Of a DNA stretch of 64,000 bases, positions 8,805 to 17,615 are shown piece after piece (the stretch's first letter is position 1; each line of letters begins with the position of its first letter). The notes beneath the pieces were generated by a model. That model was not told the DNA's origin, made no database searches, and saw nothing but the letters and a program-made list of their open reading frames with translations. The stretch is taken from the NCBI GenBank assembly GCA_015063745.1, contig SVTO01000007.1, positions 1 through 64,000 of the forward strand, read 5' to 3'. This DNA comes from Oscillospiraceae bacterium. GTDB taxonomy: Bacteria; Bacillota; Clostridia; Oscillospirales; CAG-272. The translations under genes and the position numbers were made by a program.

Positions 8805-9572
8805 ATGTTATTCTATGGAAAAACGGATATCGGCATGAAGCGTGCCGTGAATCAGGACTACTTTATGATCCGCTCCTACAGCGACGATGTTTTGGCCGCG
8901 GTGGTGTGCGACGGTATGGGCGGTGCCAAGGGGGGAAGTGTGGCCAGTACCATGGCTACGGATTCCTTCATGAATGTGATACAGGACAAAGAAGAAAAGT
9001 ACCCTCTGTTCAGTGACATGAGCGAGGAGGAAATCTGCGATATGCTGGTGGAAGCCTCCGTGGAAGCTAACCGGGTGATCTACCGCAAGAGCAGTATCGA
9101 AGAATCCCTGGCCGGTATGGGAACCACGCTGGTCGGCTGTGTGGTTCTGCCGGATACCATATACACGGTCAACGTAGGGGACAGCCGGATGTATCTGACG
9201 GAAAAAGGTAAGCTGTGTCAGGTGACTCACGACCACTCCTATGTGCAGTTCCTTGTGGATACGGGCAAGCTGACACCAGAACAGGCAAAGAAATCCACCA
9301 ACCGGAACATCATCACCAGAGCCGTGGGAACCGAACGTACGGTAAACGCGGACGTATTTACCACACCCAGAGAGCAGTACAAGGGAGAATACCTTCTGCT
9401 GTGCTCCGACGGACTGACCAATTATGTAGAACCGGAGGAAATCTGGTCCGTTGTGGAAAAATGTAAGGATCAGGGCGAGGATGTACTTCGTCTGGCCTGC
9501 GAAGAATTGGTATCCATGGCAAACGAAAGAGGCGGAAGCGATAACATCACAGCGGTTATGGTAGCCGTCTGA
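8805..9572 (+). CDS. prpC: PP2C-family serine/threonine phosphatase
   Basis: Dephosphorylates targets of the adjacent PASTA kinase. The 255-residue single-domain protein has the metal-binding motifs RAVNQDYFMI, VCDGMGGAKGG (residues ~32-42), GDSRMYL, LLLCSDGLTNYV and GGSDNITAVMV, all in the PP2C order. The start is preceded by AGAGGAGACACAT. It lies upstream of the kinase, the standard phosphatase-kinase order in Bacillota (prpC-prkC, stp-stk). Confidence 0.95.
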   Translation: MLFYGKTDIGMKRAVNQDYFMIRSYSDDVLAAVVCDGMGGAKGGSVASTMATDSFMNVIQDKEEKYPLFSDMSEEEICDMLVEASVEANRVIYRKSSIEESLAGMGTTLVGCVVLPDTIYTVNVGDSRMYLTEKGKLCQVTHDHSYVQFLVDTGKLTPEQAKKSTNRNIITRAVGTERTVNADVFTTPREQYKGEYLLLCSDGLTNYVEPEEIWSVVEKCKDQGEDVLRLACEELVSMANERGGSDNITAVMVAV

Positions 9573-9611
9573 GGAACGATTGTTGTACGAATCAGATTGA
9601 ACAGAAAGGAA

Positions 9612-9660
9612 GCGAAGGCGAGCTTGTTCCCTGTGGGGAAATAAGCCCGGCAAGCTGTAA
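9612..9660 (+). promoter_or_regulatory. Structured leader of prkC without a clear Shine-Dalgarno
   Basis: Between prpC and prkC an AGCTTG (9621-9626) can pair with CAAGCT (9651-9656) around an inner TTCCC/GGGAA hairpin (9627-9640). The bases just before the ATG at 9667 (GCTGTAAATACGT) lack a purine-rich ribosome site, and the nearest AAAGGA is at 9605-9610, upstream of the hairpin. Folding would bring that site close to the start. This is inference from pairing only. Confidence 0.4.
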
Positions 9661-9666
9661 ATACGT

Positions 9667-11553
9667 ATGGATATATATGAAAAATACGTGGGTCAGATCT
9701 TCGACAATCGCTATCGGATCGAGAAGGTAATCGGAATCGGCGGCATGGCGATTGTATTCAAGGCAACCGACCTGCTGATGCGCCGTCTGGTGGCGGTAAA
9801 GATTCTGAAGGATGAAATCGCCAGCGACGAGCAGTCCGTCAAGCGGTTTATCAACGAATCCAAGGCCGTTGCCATGCTGTCCCATCCCAATATCGTCAAC
9901 ATCTATGACGTGTCCGTAAGGGATAATATCAAGTATATCGTTATGGAATACGTGGACGGGATCACTCTGAAAAACTATATGCGGCACAGAGAAGTGCTGA
10001 ACCTGCGGGAGATCATCAGCTACACCACCCAGATCCTGAAGGCCCTGATGCACGCCCATAAGAAGGGAATCATCCACAGAGACATCAAGCCCCAGAATAT
10101 CATGCTGCTGAAAAACGGTGTGATCAAGGTGATGGACTTCGGTATTGCCAAGCTGCCCAACGCAGAAACGGTAACCATGACCGACAAGGCCATCGGTACG
10201 GTGTACTATATCAGCCCCGAACAGGTCAACGGTACCCAGATCGATGCCCGCAGTGACTTGTATGCCCTGGGTGTCATGATGTACGAAATGGCCACGGGAC
10301 AGCTTCCCTTTACGGCGGAAACACCCGTATCCGTTGCGCTGATGCAGGTCAACGATGTGGCAGTACCGCCCAGAGAAATCAATCCCCAGATTCCGGTGGG
10401 CCTGGAACAGATCATCCGCCGGGCTATGGAAAAGGAAAAGGAAACCCGTTACCAGAGCGCTGAGGATATGCTGGCTCATCTGATGCGTCTGAAGGAAAAC
10501 CCCAGAGTGGTCTTCCGTGAAAACGCCCGTGTGACCAAGCGTTCCGAGGGCAAGCGGGTGAAAAAGGGAAGCCGTTCCATGTTCCCCATCATCATGGGCG
10601 TAACACTTGCTTTCCTGATCGTAGCTGCGGTAAGCGGTTACTATATCATTGACAAACTGTTCATCAATTCTGCCGCAAACAATTACCAGACCATATCCGT
10701 GCAGGATTTTGTGGGTACGGAATATTCGGACAGACTGAAGGAATGGTTTGACGAATCGGTGCAGTATACGCTGGCCAATGTCATTTACGAATACAACGAT
10801 CATTTTGCCGAAGGCGTGATTATTTCCCAGACCCCGAAGGCGGATGAATCCAAGAAGATCCTGGCCGGTAAGCAGAAGTGTACCATCACTCTGGTGGTCA
10901 GCAAGGGTACCGAAACTCTGGTGCTGGAGGACTATACCGTAAAGGACTACCGTGAAGCGGAGGCCGAACTGCGTTCGCTGGGCATGGCGGTACAGCTGGA
11001 CGAAACGGCGGACGAGTATCTGAATCTGGGCTACGTGGTCAGTATGTCCCCCGAACCCGGCACGGAAGTGAAGATCGGCGATACGGTGACTCTGTACGTG
11101 AACTACGGCAAGGATACCATGAAGGTGCTGGTACCGAATTTCTCCGGCCTGACCGAAGCGGAGGTACTGATCAAGCTCATCGAAAATGATCTGCGTCCCG
11201 GTAAGATCACCTATGAAAAGTCCAACAGAACACCCGGTACTGTCATTGAACAGAGTGCCGATTCCATGAAGGAAATCGAAAAATATGCCGAGATCGATTT
11301 TGTGATCAGCGGCGGCGCATTCTACAGCGGTGACGGCACGACGGTTCCTACCTATTGGGATTATACCGAAAAGGAAACCGAACCGCCGGAAACCGAACCG
11401 CCGGAAACCGAGCCGGAGGAAACCGAAGATCCCGATGATGGTGAATTCTGGGTCGGCGACGACGGTGAAGAGGATACGAATGACAGCTGGGACTTCCCCT
11501 TTGAAACGGACGGAGACGGCGGATTTACTTTCCCCTGGGATGCCGTACACTGA
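9667..11553 (+). CDS. prkC: PASTA-domain serine/threonine protein kinase (PrkC/PknB type)
   Basis: Membrane kinase that senses cell-wall fragments through external PASTA domains. Residues ~12-275 are a Hanks kinase: GGMAIVFKA glycine loop, VAVKIL lysine, HRDIKPQN catalytic loop, MDFGIAKL. A membrane segment follows at ~305-332 (MFPIIMGVTLAFLIVAAVSG), after a basic stretch. Outside are about three PASTA repeats (VGTEYSDRLKEW..., DYREAEAELRSLG..., LTEAEVLIKLIEN...). The tail is low-complexity, with three PPETE-type repeats and an acidic, Trp/Phe-containing end. 628 residues is normal. The downstream gene rsgA is a known substrate class for such kinases. Confidence 0.95.
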   Translation: MDIYEKYVGQIFDNRYRIEKVIGIGGMAIVFKATDLLMRRLVAVKILKDEIASDEQSVKRFINESKAVAMLSHPNIVNIYDVSVRDNIKYIVMEYVDGITLKNYMRHREVLNLREIISYTTQILKALMHAHKKGIIHRDIKPQNIMLLKNGVIKVMDFGIAKLPNAETVTMTDKAIGTVYYISPEQVNGTQIDARSDLYALGVMMYEMATGQLPFTAETPVSVALMQVNDVAVPPREINPQIPVGLEQIIRRAMEKEKETRYQSAEDMLAHLMRLKENPRVVFRENARVTKRSEGKRVKKGSRSMFPIIMGVTLAFLIVAAVSGYYIIDKLFINSAANNYQTISVQDFVGTEYSDRLKEWFDESVQYTLANVIYEYNDHFAEGVIISQTPKADESKKILAGKQKCTITLVVSKGTETLVLEDYTVKDYREAEAELRSLGMAVQLDETADEYLNLGYVVSMSPEPGTEVKIGDTVTLYVNYGKDTMKVLVPNFSGLTEAEVLIKLIENDLRPGKITYEKSNRTPGTVIEQSADSMKEIEKYAEIDFVISGGAFYSGDGTTVPTYWDYTEKETEPPETEPPETEPEETEDPDDGEFWVGDDGEEDTNDSWDFPFETDGDGGFTFPWDAVH

Positions 11554-11563
11554 GGAGACAACT

Positions 11564-12583
11564 GTGGAAAAAGTCAAAGGGATACTCATCAAAGGTGTCG
11601 GCGGACTGTATGAAATCCTGCCGTCGGAAAGCGGACGGGAAACGGTTCTCAGCCGTGCCAGAGGTATTTTCCGTCTGGAAGGCATAACACCCCTTGCCGG
11701 AGACGATGTACTCATCGGTCCTGCCAACAGCGTGGAAGAAGAAGTTCTGAATAAAGAAGAACGGTACGCCGGATGGGTCATTACGGACATCCTGCCCCGA
11801 AAAAACGATATGATCCGTCCGCCCATGGCCAATCTCAGCCATCTGTTTGTGGTTGTGCCCTGCGCCAGTCCGAAACCGGATCTGCTGATGGCGGACAAGC
11901 TGACCTGCATTGCGGTGCATAAGAATATTACCCCCGTGTTCGTGATCAATAAAATGGACATGGACCCGGAAATGAACGAGCAGATCTGCCATACTTATGC
12001 TCTGGCCGGTTTTCAGGCATTTCCCCTGAGTGCGGCAACGGGTGAAGGTGTGGCGGCGCTGGAGAACTACCTCTATTCGGAAGCCGAAAAAGCACAGAAA
12101 GCGGGTTCTCCCATGCGTGCGGCCTTTGCGGGCGTGTCGGGGGCGGGAAAGTCCACTCTGATGACCCGGCTCTATCCGGATCTGCAGCTGAAGACCAATA
12201 CGGTCAGCGCAAAAATCGAAAGAGGCCGGCATACCACCAGACACGTGGAGCTGTACCCGGTCAAGGCAGGAGAATACACCTATTTTCTGGCAGATACGCC
12301 CGGATTCTCCATGCTGGACTTTACACGCTTCAATTTCCTGACCGCGGAAGAACTGCCGGAGAGCTTTCCGGAATTTGCTCAGTGCATCGGAAACTGCCGG
12401 TACACCAAATGTACCCACACCAGAGAAGAAGGCTGTGCGGTGCTGGAAAAGGTACAGCGCGGCGAAATGGATGCGGGACGACAGCAGAACTACATTGCCA
12501 TCCGCGAGGAAATTCTGAAAAAGCCCGAATGGAAGCGGCAGAAGGAAGCGGAAGGAAAAGCACCCGGAAAACGGAGACGGTAA
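11564..12583 (+). CDS. rsgA: Ribosome small subunit-dependent GTPase A
   Basis: Circularly permuted GTPase that helps mature the 30S subunit. I start it at GTG 11564 because GAGGAGA at 11552-11558 is placed five bases before it; the reading frame is open further upstream but there it lies inside prkC. Order of motifs is permuted as expected: OB-fold N-terminus, NKMD (~residue 128), GVSGAGKST (~189), DTPGFS (~244), then the zinc motif C-x4-C-x4-C-x-H-x5-C at ~273-290. Length 339. A Lys/Arg-rich tail (GKRRR) follows. Confidence 0.94.
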   Translation: MEKVKGILIKGVGGLYEILPSESGRETVLSRARGIFRLEGITPLAGDDVLIGPANSVEEEVLNKEERYAGWVITDILPRKNDMIRPPMANLSHLFVVVPCASPKPDLLMADKLTCIAVHKNITPVFVINKMDMDPEMNEQICHTYALAGFQAFPLSAATGEGVAALENYLYSEAEKAQKAGSPMRAAFAGVSGAGKSTLMTRLYPDLQLKTNTVSAKIERGRHTTRHVELYPVKAGEYTYFLADTPGFSMLDFTRFNFLTAEELPESFPEFAQCIGNCRYTKCTHTREEGCAVLEKVQRGEMDAGRQQNYIAIREEILKKPEWKRQKEAEGKAPGKRRR

Positions 12584-12587
12584 AACT

Positions 12588-13223
12588 ATGAGCAGCAAAA
12601 CAGCACTTGTATTCACCGGCGGAATGTGCAATTTGGAGAGAATCCGCAGCACCCTCCCGACGGATCCATGGATGATCCTGGCGGCGGACAGCGGATACCA
12701 TAAAGCCGCCGCTCTCGGCATGAAACCCCACAAGCTGGTGGGCGATTTCGACTCCCTCTTCGATGGAAGAGAGGACGGGAAACTGCCGGAGGATGTGGAG
12801 ATCTATAAGTCTCCCTGTGAGAAGGACGAAACGGATACCATGCTGGCCTGCGAGATCGCCGTGGAAGCCGGAGCGGAAGAAATCATCATCATCGGCGGCA
12901 CAGGCGGACGGGCGGATCATGGCCTGTCGAATATTCTGTATCTGGAAAATCTGGACAGACGGGGCATCCGTGCACTGCTGACCGACGGCGAGAACCGGAT
13001 TCAGGTCCGACACGACTGTACGGTAAAACTTGCGGACCGGAAGGGATATTTCTCCGTATTCGCTCTGGACAGCTGTACCGTGACCCTGACCGGCTGTAAA
13101 TATCCTCTGACGGAAGCGAAGTTAGAGCGAGCCATGCCCTATGCGGTGAGCAACGAGGTAGCGGGTGAGGAAGCCTGCATTGCGCTCACGGGATATGCGG
13201 TGATCATGGAAAGCATAAAGTAA
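12588..13223 (+). CDS. thiN: Thiamine pyrophosphokinase
   Basis: Transfers pyrophosphate from ATP to thiamine. Family motifs seen: ILAADSGYHKA with the acidic residue, GDFDSLFDG, KDETDTMLA, and GGTGGRADHGLSNI. The 211-residue length is typical. The ribosome site (GGAGACGG) is inside the end of rsgA, four bases from that stop, so the two are coupled. Gene order rsgA-thiN-spoVM is the Bacillus/Clostridium order with rpe missing between. Confidence 0.95.
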   Translation: MSSKTALVFTGGMCNLERIRSTLPTDPWMILAADSGYHKAAALGMKPHKLVGDFDSLFDGREDGKLPEDVEIYKSPCEKDETDTMLACEIAVEAGAEEIIIIGGTGGRADHGLSNILYLENLDRRGIRALLTDGENRIQVRHDCTVKLADRKGYFSVFALDSCTVTLTGCKYPLTEAKLERAMPYAVSNEVAGEEACIALTGYAVIMESIK

Positions 13224-13292
13224 CCGGATGGACGGCGTATACATATACTGAAACTGTCGGAGAGCATTGGACTGCCTGACAGGAGGATTTGT

Positions 13293-13370
13293 ATGAAAGT
13301 CGTAATATGGAAAAGTCCGAAGTTTGCGATCCCGTTTCTGCGGCGGTTTTTCCGTCTGGGAAGAGGCTGA
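13293..13370 (+). CDS. spoVM: SpoVM-like small amphipathic sporulation peptide (25 aa)
   Basis: SpoVM is a ~26-residue peptide that recognises the curved forespore membrane and anchors SpoIVA in spore coat assembly. This ORF has an excellent AGGAGG site (13281-13286) and encodes 25 residues beginning MKVVIWKSPKF and ending FFRLGRG: a short positive amphipathic helix with the Lys-x-Pro-Lys-Phe core seen in Bacillus SpoVM. Position right after thiN is the conserved spoVM locus. A terminator follows at 13400. Too short for statistical proof; the call rests on synteny, ribosome site and pattern. If right, the organism or its ancestor makes spores. Confidence 0.78.
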   Translation: MKVVIWKSPKFAIPFLRRFFRLGRG

Positions 13371-13399
13371 GGATATACATCCGCCACAACCGAATAAAA

Positions 13400-13432
13400 A
13401 AATCCGGAGGTACGTTCTGTATCTCCGGATTT
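13400..13432. terminator. Bidirectional rho-independent terminator
   Basis: AAATCCGGAG (13400-13409) pairs perfectly with CTCCGGATTT (13423-13432), 13-base loop. T-rich sequence follows on both strands (TTTTCAATTTTT on +, TTTTTTATT on -), so it can end both the spoVM operon and the converging aconitase X operon. Confidence 0.85.
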
Positions 13433-13494
13433 TCAATTTTTAAAGTTTTTGCGGAGCTTTTTTCAAAAAGCGACCCTGTTTCATTCAGACAGAC

Positions 13495-13941
13495 TCAGCC
13501 GTCTACTTCCACAATTCCGTTTTCCTTGACAGTGATCATCATGCCGTCCTTGACATACTGCAGGAATTCTTCTCCAAGGGAATCCACAACGGGCATGGAA
13601 ACGCCGTCCACCCAGACATCTGCCAGAACCGCACCGGCGGCTGCCAGCGAGTCGATATGGTTGGCAAATAGCATGCAGGCGGGGTTTCTTTCCATGGCGC
13701 AGGCGCAGTACAGTACAAGACCGCCGGTGGTGGAGCCGATGGTCTGAGGCAGGCAGAGTGCTTTACCGATCAGAGGCTTGCCGTGGAGTTCTTCGTTGTT
13801 CTGGTCACCGCACTTGACTTCCTTGTCACCGAACTGCAGTGCCATCTGGAAGGAAGCAAGGGTATTGAAGCCCTGGGTGGTTACAACGGCTTCGGCTGTA
13901 ACGGTACCGGGTGTGATTACGCGTCCCTGAAACTGTTTCAT
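13495..13941 (-). CDS. Aconitase X, small (swivel-domain) subunit
   Basis: 148 residues matching the AcnX swivel domain (DUF126): FQGRVITPGTVTAEAVVT at the start, GKALCLPQTIGSTTGG and the ADVWVDGVSMPVVDSL end. In AcnX enzymes this domain closes over the catalytic domain to dehydrate a hydroxyacid. Here it is a separate gene whose ATG overlaps the large-subunit stop by one base (TAATG), so the two are made together. Known substrates in the family are cis-3-hydroxy-L-proline (bacteria) and mevalonate 5-phosphate (archaea); which applies cannot be told. Confidence 0.88.
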   Translation of the reverse strand: MKQFQGRVITPGTVTAEAVVTTQGFNTLASFQMALQFGDKEVKCGDQNNEELHGKPLIGKALCLPQTIGSTTGGLVLYCACAMERNPACMLFANHIDSLAAAGAVLADVWVDGVSMPVVDSLGEEFLQYVKDGMMITVKENGIVEVDG

Positions 13942-15215
13942 TACTTCTTACCTCCTGTGATCGCAGTGAGAATTTCTGCATCGGTGTAATATCTTGCGCT
14001 GGTGTAGGTGCGCAGCTTGTTGGAAGAGGTGATGACGGGCATCTTCTTGCACAGCGGATTGTTCATGTACATCAGCGGGCAGATGTAGGATGTGATTACG
14101 CCGGTTGCTTTCAGACGTGCTGCATAGCCGGTCTTTTCGAAAGCTTCCAGTACCTTGGGGGCAGCGGTGAATACGGTGGGAATGGTGACTTTCTTCTTGC
14201 CGTTCTTCTGCAGTTCGGCTTCGATCTTGTCGGTCCAGTCCTTGAGCTGTTCCAGGGACAGATGAGGACATCCCACAAAGCACAGCTTGGGCGCGGCATC
14301 GGGATTCTTCCAGATGACAGGATAATTCTTCTGTACTCTTTCCAGTTCCGCGTCGTCAATGATGTATTCCTTTGCCCCTTCGGCAATCAGGGATTCACCC
14401 AGTTCCACAGCTTCGGGAGTCAGACCGTCGATGTGGTAAAGCCCCACAGCACCGTTGGAAGCGGTAGCCGCACCGAAATCCTTCAGATAAGCGCATGCTG
14501 CATCGTTCAGTTCCGTGCCGATCCACTGATCCAGACCCATAACATAGGGCACATCTTCCATAACCTTCATGCCGATGGCGGACCCCAGCAGCTGAGCTTC
14601 GGGCTTCTTGGTGGTCTGAACCTTGATGACCCAGGTGGCTTTTCTGCCTTCGTCGGTCAGCAGTCCGAAGTAGGGAACATAGCCGACGATGGAACCCATA
14701 ATATCAATAATACCGGAGTTTCGGTTGCATCTTGCACCCAGAACGGAGTTGGCGTAAACTACCGCGCTGGATTCTGCCCAGGACAGAACGTCGCCCTTCT
14801 TCGGCTTGTTGCCCATTTCATCCATGTAGCAGGTGCAGCTGAAGGCATCCTTGTCCATCAGCCCCAGCTTGTTCAGCTGTTCTTCGTAGAAATCCTGCTT
14901 GGTATACATGAACTTACGGAATACCAGATTCTGCAGGAAATTGGCGGGTACATTGCTGTCCAGAGGACGGGGGTCCACGGAGAATTTCTGTTCCGAGAAA
15001 ACACCCGCATCCAGAAGCTGCTGCATCAGATCATACACAGGCGCCATAACCTTCAGACCGAAGGAAGTAACCAGATGGTTGTATTCGGAGGTGATGGGCA
15101 CCAGCTTTTCCGCTTCAAATGCATCCCCGTACATCACGAGGGTTTTCATAACCTTGGCGAGGGTCTCACCCTTCTCGCCGTCCAGGATTGCCTGTTGTTC
15201 TTTCGTCAAAATCAT
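13941..15215 (-). CDS. Aconitase X, large catalytic subunit
   Basis: 424 residues of the AcnX catalytic domain (DUF521). Recognisable blocks are LTKEQQAILDGEKGE at the start, the CTCYMDEMGNKPKKGDVL segment, AWAESSAVVYANSVLG-type sequence (here SWAESSAVVYANSVLGARCN), and FVGCPHLSLEQL. Cysteines in CTCYM, GARCN and VGCPH are candidate ligands. Dehydratase of a hydroxylated substrate, forming an enoate or enamine. It lies 19 bases downstream of an ene-reductase-type flavoprotein, which suggests one pathway. Archaeal phosphomevalonate dehydratase is the alternative, but no other mevalonate genes are nearby. Confidence 0.88.
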   Translation of the reverse strand: MILTKEQQAILDGEKGETLAKVMKTLVMYGDAFEAEKLVPITSEYNHLVTSFGLKVMAPVYDLMQQLLDAGVFSEQKFSVDPRPLDSNVPANFLQNLVFRKFMYTKQDFYEEQLNKLGLMDKDAFSCTCYMDEMGNKPKKGDVLSWAESSAVVYANSVLGARCNRNSGIIDIMGSIVGYVPYFGLLTDEGRKATWVIKVQTTKKPEAQLLGSAIGMKVMEDVPYVMGLDQWIGTELNDAACAYLKDFGAATASNGAVGLYHIDGLTPEAVELGESLIAEGAKEYIIDDAELERVQKNYPVIWKNPDAAPKLCFVGCPHLSLEQLKDWTDKIEAELQKNGKKKVTIPTVFTAAPKVLEAFEKTGYAARLKATGVITSYICPLMYMNNPLCKKMPVITSSNKLRTYTSARYYTDAEILTAITGGKK

Positions 15216-15234
15216 GATACATTCTCCCTAAAAA

Positions 15235-17304
15235 TCAGAGTTTCATACATACGGACCATGCGCCCCAGATAACCGTTCTCAGATTACCTACCTGATCGGC
15301 ATCGCCGATTACATGGATGTGCTTGCCCTTGACTGCCAGAGGTGCGGGATTGTAACCCACGGACATAATCACGGAATCGGCGGGAATGTCGAAGGTCTTG
15401 CCTTCCTTGTCCTTTACGGTAACATTACCGTCGCCGATGGCACAGAGGGCGGTTTCCAGATGTACCGGAACCTTGTTGGTCTTGAAGAAATCGCGGAGAT
15501 AACTGGTGTTGGCCAGACAAATACCCTTGGTGGTGATCAGGTCGTCCTGCATTTCCACAATGGTCGGCTTCTTACCCTGCAGATACAGCTCGTAAGCAAT
15601 TTCACAGCCGGTCAGACCGCCGCCGATGATGGTAACGTTCTCGCCCACTTCTGCCTTACCCAGCAGGAAATCCACAGCTTCCACAGCCTTGTCCGCACCC
15701 TGTACGGGAATCTTCTTGGCCTTGGCACCGGTAGCCACGATGATCTCATCCGCATCCAGGGACTTCACATCGGTGATCTCGGTGTTCAGCTTTACTTCGA
15801 TGGGCTGACGGGACAGCTCGCGGATATACCATGCGATCAGAGCACGGTCCTTTTCCTTGAAGGAAGGAGCCGCAGCTGCAATGAACACACCGCCCAGCTC
15901 GCCGCTCTTTTCGTACAGCGTCACCTTATGTCCGCGCTTGGCACAGAGAATAGCCGCTTCCATACCGCCGATACCGCCGCCGATAACAGCGATCTTCTTC
16001 TGCTTTTTGACAGGAGCAACATAATACTTGCGGGACTGCATGGTTTCGGGATTCAGCGCACAGCGTGCCAGCCCCATGGTGTCGGTCAGATCCTGGGTAT
16101 TGGCGTGTCCCTTGGAGGAAGAGAAATTGAAGCAGCCGCTGTGACAGCAGATACAGGGCTTGATGTCTTCCAGACGGTTTTCGATCAGCTTGGTAACCCA
16201 TGCCGGGTCGGTGAGGAACTGACGTGCAACACCCATCGCATCGATTCTGCCGTCCGCTACAGCCTTGGCACCCACTTCGGGATCCATACGGCCTGCGCAG
16301 ACTACGGGGATATTCACGAATTCCTTGATGTGTGCCACGTCGTCCAGGTTGCAGTTTTCGGGCATGTACATCGGCGGATGTGCCCAGTACCAGGAGTCGT
16401 AGGTACCGTTGTCCGCGTTGAGCATATCGTAGCCGGCATCTTCCAGATACTTGGCCGCTCTTTCGGATTCCGCCATATTTCTGCCCACTTCGGTGTATTC
16501 TTCACCGGGCATGGCACCTTCGCAGAATCCCTTCATCTTGGATTCTACGGAATAACGCAGGGAAACGGGGAAATCTTCGCCGCAGGCTTCCTTGATGGTC
16601 TTGACCACTTCTGCCGCAAAACGGTAACGGTTTTCGAAGCTTCCGCCGTAGTCGTCCGTACGCTTGTTGAAAAATTCGATGGAGAACTGGTCCAGCAGAT
16701 AACCTTCGTGTACTGCGTGTACTTCCACACCGTCCACACCGGCATCCTTACACAGCTTGGCAGTCTTGCCGAAGGCTTCGATGATCTCATGGATCTGTTC
16801 CACGGTCATTTCGGGACAGATGATGTCGTGGGCCCAGCGGGAAGGCTGTTCACTGGGGCTGGCCAGCTCGTGGGAGGTATCGATGATGGGCTTGACGAGG
16901 GCACGGGTGAATTTGTTCTTGTGCAGAGGCGCTACCAGCTCGGTGATCGCCCAGGAACGACCCATACCGGCAGTCAGCTGGATAAACAGCTTGGCACCGG
17001 TCTTGTGGATCTCGTCCATGAATTCCTTCAGTTCTTCGAACATCTTCGGATTCTGCCACAGCCACTTTCCCCAGAAGGTATCTCTCAGAGGAGCGATACC
17101 GGGAATGATAAGACCTACATTGTTGTTGGCTCTTTCCAGAAAGAGTTTTGCGGCTTCCTTGTCAAAGTGACATCCGCCCAGCTCAAACCAGCCGAACAGG
17201 GAAGTACCGCCCATGGGACACATAACGATACGGTTTTTGATTTCCACATTACCGATCTTCCAGGGGGTAAACAGCGCTTCGTATTTTTTGTCTGTCTGTT
17301 GCAT
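15235..17304 (-). CDS. Old Yellow Enzyme / 2,4-dienoyl-CoA reductase-like Fe-S flavoprotein
   Basis: 689 residues in the FadH/trimethylamine-dehydrogenase layout: N-terminal FMN TIM barrel (LFTPWKIGNVEIKNRIV; substrate-site VEVHAVHEGYLLDQF), an Fe-S cluster motif C-x2-C-x3-C...C near residue 350-375 (CICCHSGCFNF ... RCALNPE), then FAD and NAD domains (AVIGGGIGGMEAAI; TIIGGGLTGCEIA). The frame is open to 17529 but the family start and an AAGGGA site favour the ATG at 17304, downstream of a good promoter. Likely reduces or demethylates/oxidises an unsaturated acid. First gene of the AcnX operon; exact substrate unknown. Confidence 0.88.
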   Translation of the reverse strand: MQQTDKKYEALFTPWKIGNVEIKNRIVMCPMGGTSLFGWFELGGCHFDKEAAKLFLERANNNVGLIIPGIAPLRDTFWGKWLWQNPKMFEELKEFMDEIHKTGAKLFIQLTAGMGRSWAITELVAPLHKNKFTRALVKPIIDTSHELASPSEQPSRWAHDIICPEMTVEQIHEIIEAFGKTAKLCKDAGVDGVEVHAVHEGYLLDQFSIEFFNKRTDDYGGSFENRYRFAAEVVKTIKEACGEDFPVSLRYSVESKMKGFCEGAMPGEEYTEVGRNMAESERAAKYLEDAGYDMLNADNGTYDSWYWAHPPMYMPENCNLDDVAHIKEFVNIPVVCAGRMDPEVGAKAVADGRIDAMGVARQFLTDPAWVTKLIENRLEDIKPCICCHSGCFNFSSSKGHANTQDLTDTMGLARCALNPETMQSRKYYVAPVKKQKKIAVIGGGIGGMEAAILCAKRGHKVTLYEKSGELGGVFIAAAAPSFKEKDRALIAWYIRELSRQPIEVKLNTEITDVKSLDADEIIVATGAKAKKIPVQGADKAVEAVDFLLGKAEVGENVTIIGGGLTGCEIAYELYLQGKKPTIVEMQDDLITTKGICLANTSYLRDFFKTNKVPVHLETALCAIGDGNVTVKDKEGKTFDIPADSVIMSVGYNPAPLAVKGKHIHVIGDADQVGNLRTVIWGAWSVCMKL

Positions 17305-17615
17305 GGTTGCTTTTTCCCTTCGTAAAATTGTGATTTGGAATCGCCCGGACGGCAGCCGGTTCCGATGTGGCTCCACCCGTGGCACAGGTACGCAATGATA
17401 TACAGATATGATACCACAAATCGGTTGTTTTTTCAACAAGTTTGTGTAAATATAATAAGTTATCGGAAGAAATTTCCGATCTTTCGTCATTTGTAAATAT
17501 TTCTCCCGTGCAAAAACCGGGTTTTTCAATGTTCTTGACTCTGTCAGGAAGATGTGTTATAATAAAAGGAGAACATCTGAAATTTCCATTTTTACATAAA
17601 TGCAGGAGGTTTGTT
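17305..17615. promoter_or_regulatory. Divergent intergenic region with two promoters
   Basis: 311 noncoding bases between the flavoprotein gene (-) and the PfkB kinase (+). Minus-strand promoter: TTGAAA (17431-17436) and TATCAT (17408-17413), spacing 17. Plus-strand promoter: TTGACT (17535-17540) and TATAAT (17558-17563), spacing 17. The ribosome site AGGAGGT at 17604-17610 serves the kinase. No obvious palindromic operator was found between them. Confidence 0.75.

Noticed and set aside
11330..11563. rsgA starting far upstream inside prkC
   Set aside because: The frame is open, but the encoded Arg/Lys/Pro run is the shadow of prkC's Glu/Thr/Pro tail, and a good GAGGAGA site serves GTG 11564.
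9592..11961. Long minus-strand frame opposite prkC and the rsgA start
   Set aside because: No motifs; composition typical of antisense translation of a gene with strong third-base bias.
13941..15215. Archaeal-type phosphomevalonate dehydratase
   Set aside because: Domain split fits, but no mevalonate pathway gene is near and the neighbour is an ene-reductase. Kept only as an alternative substrate.
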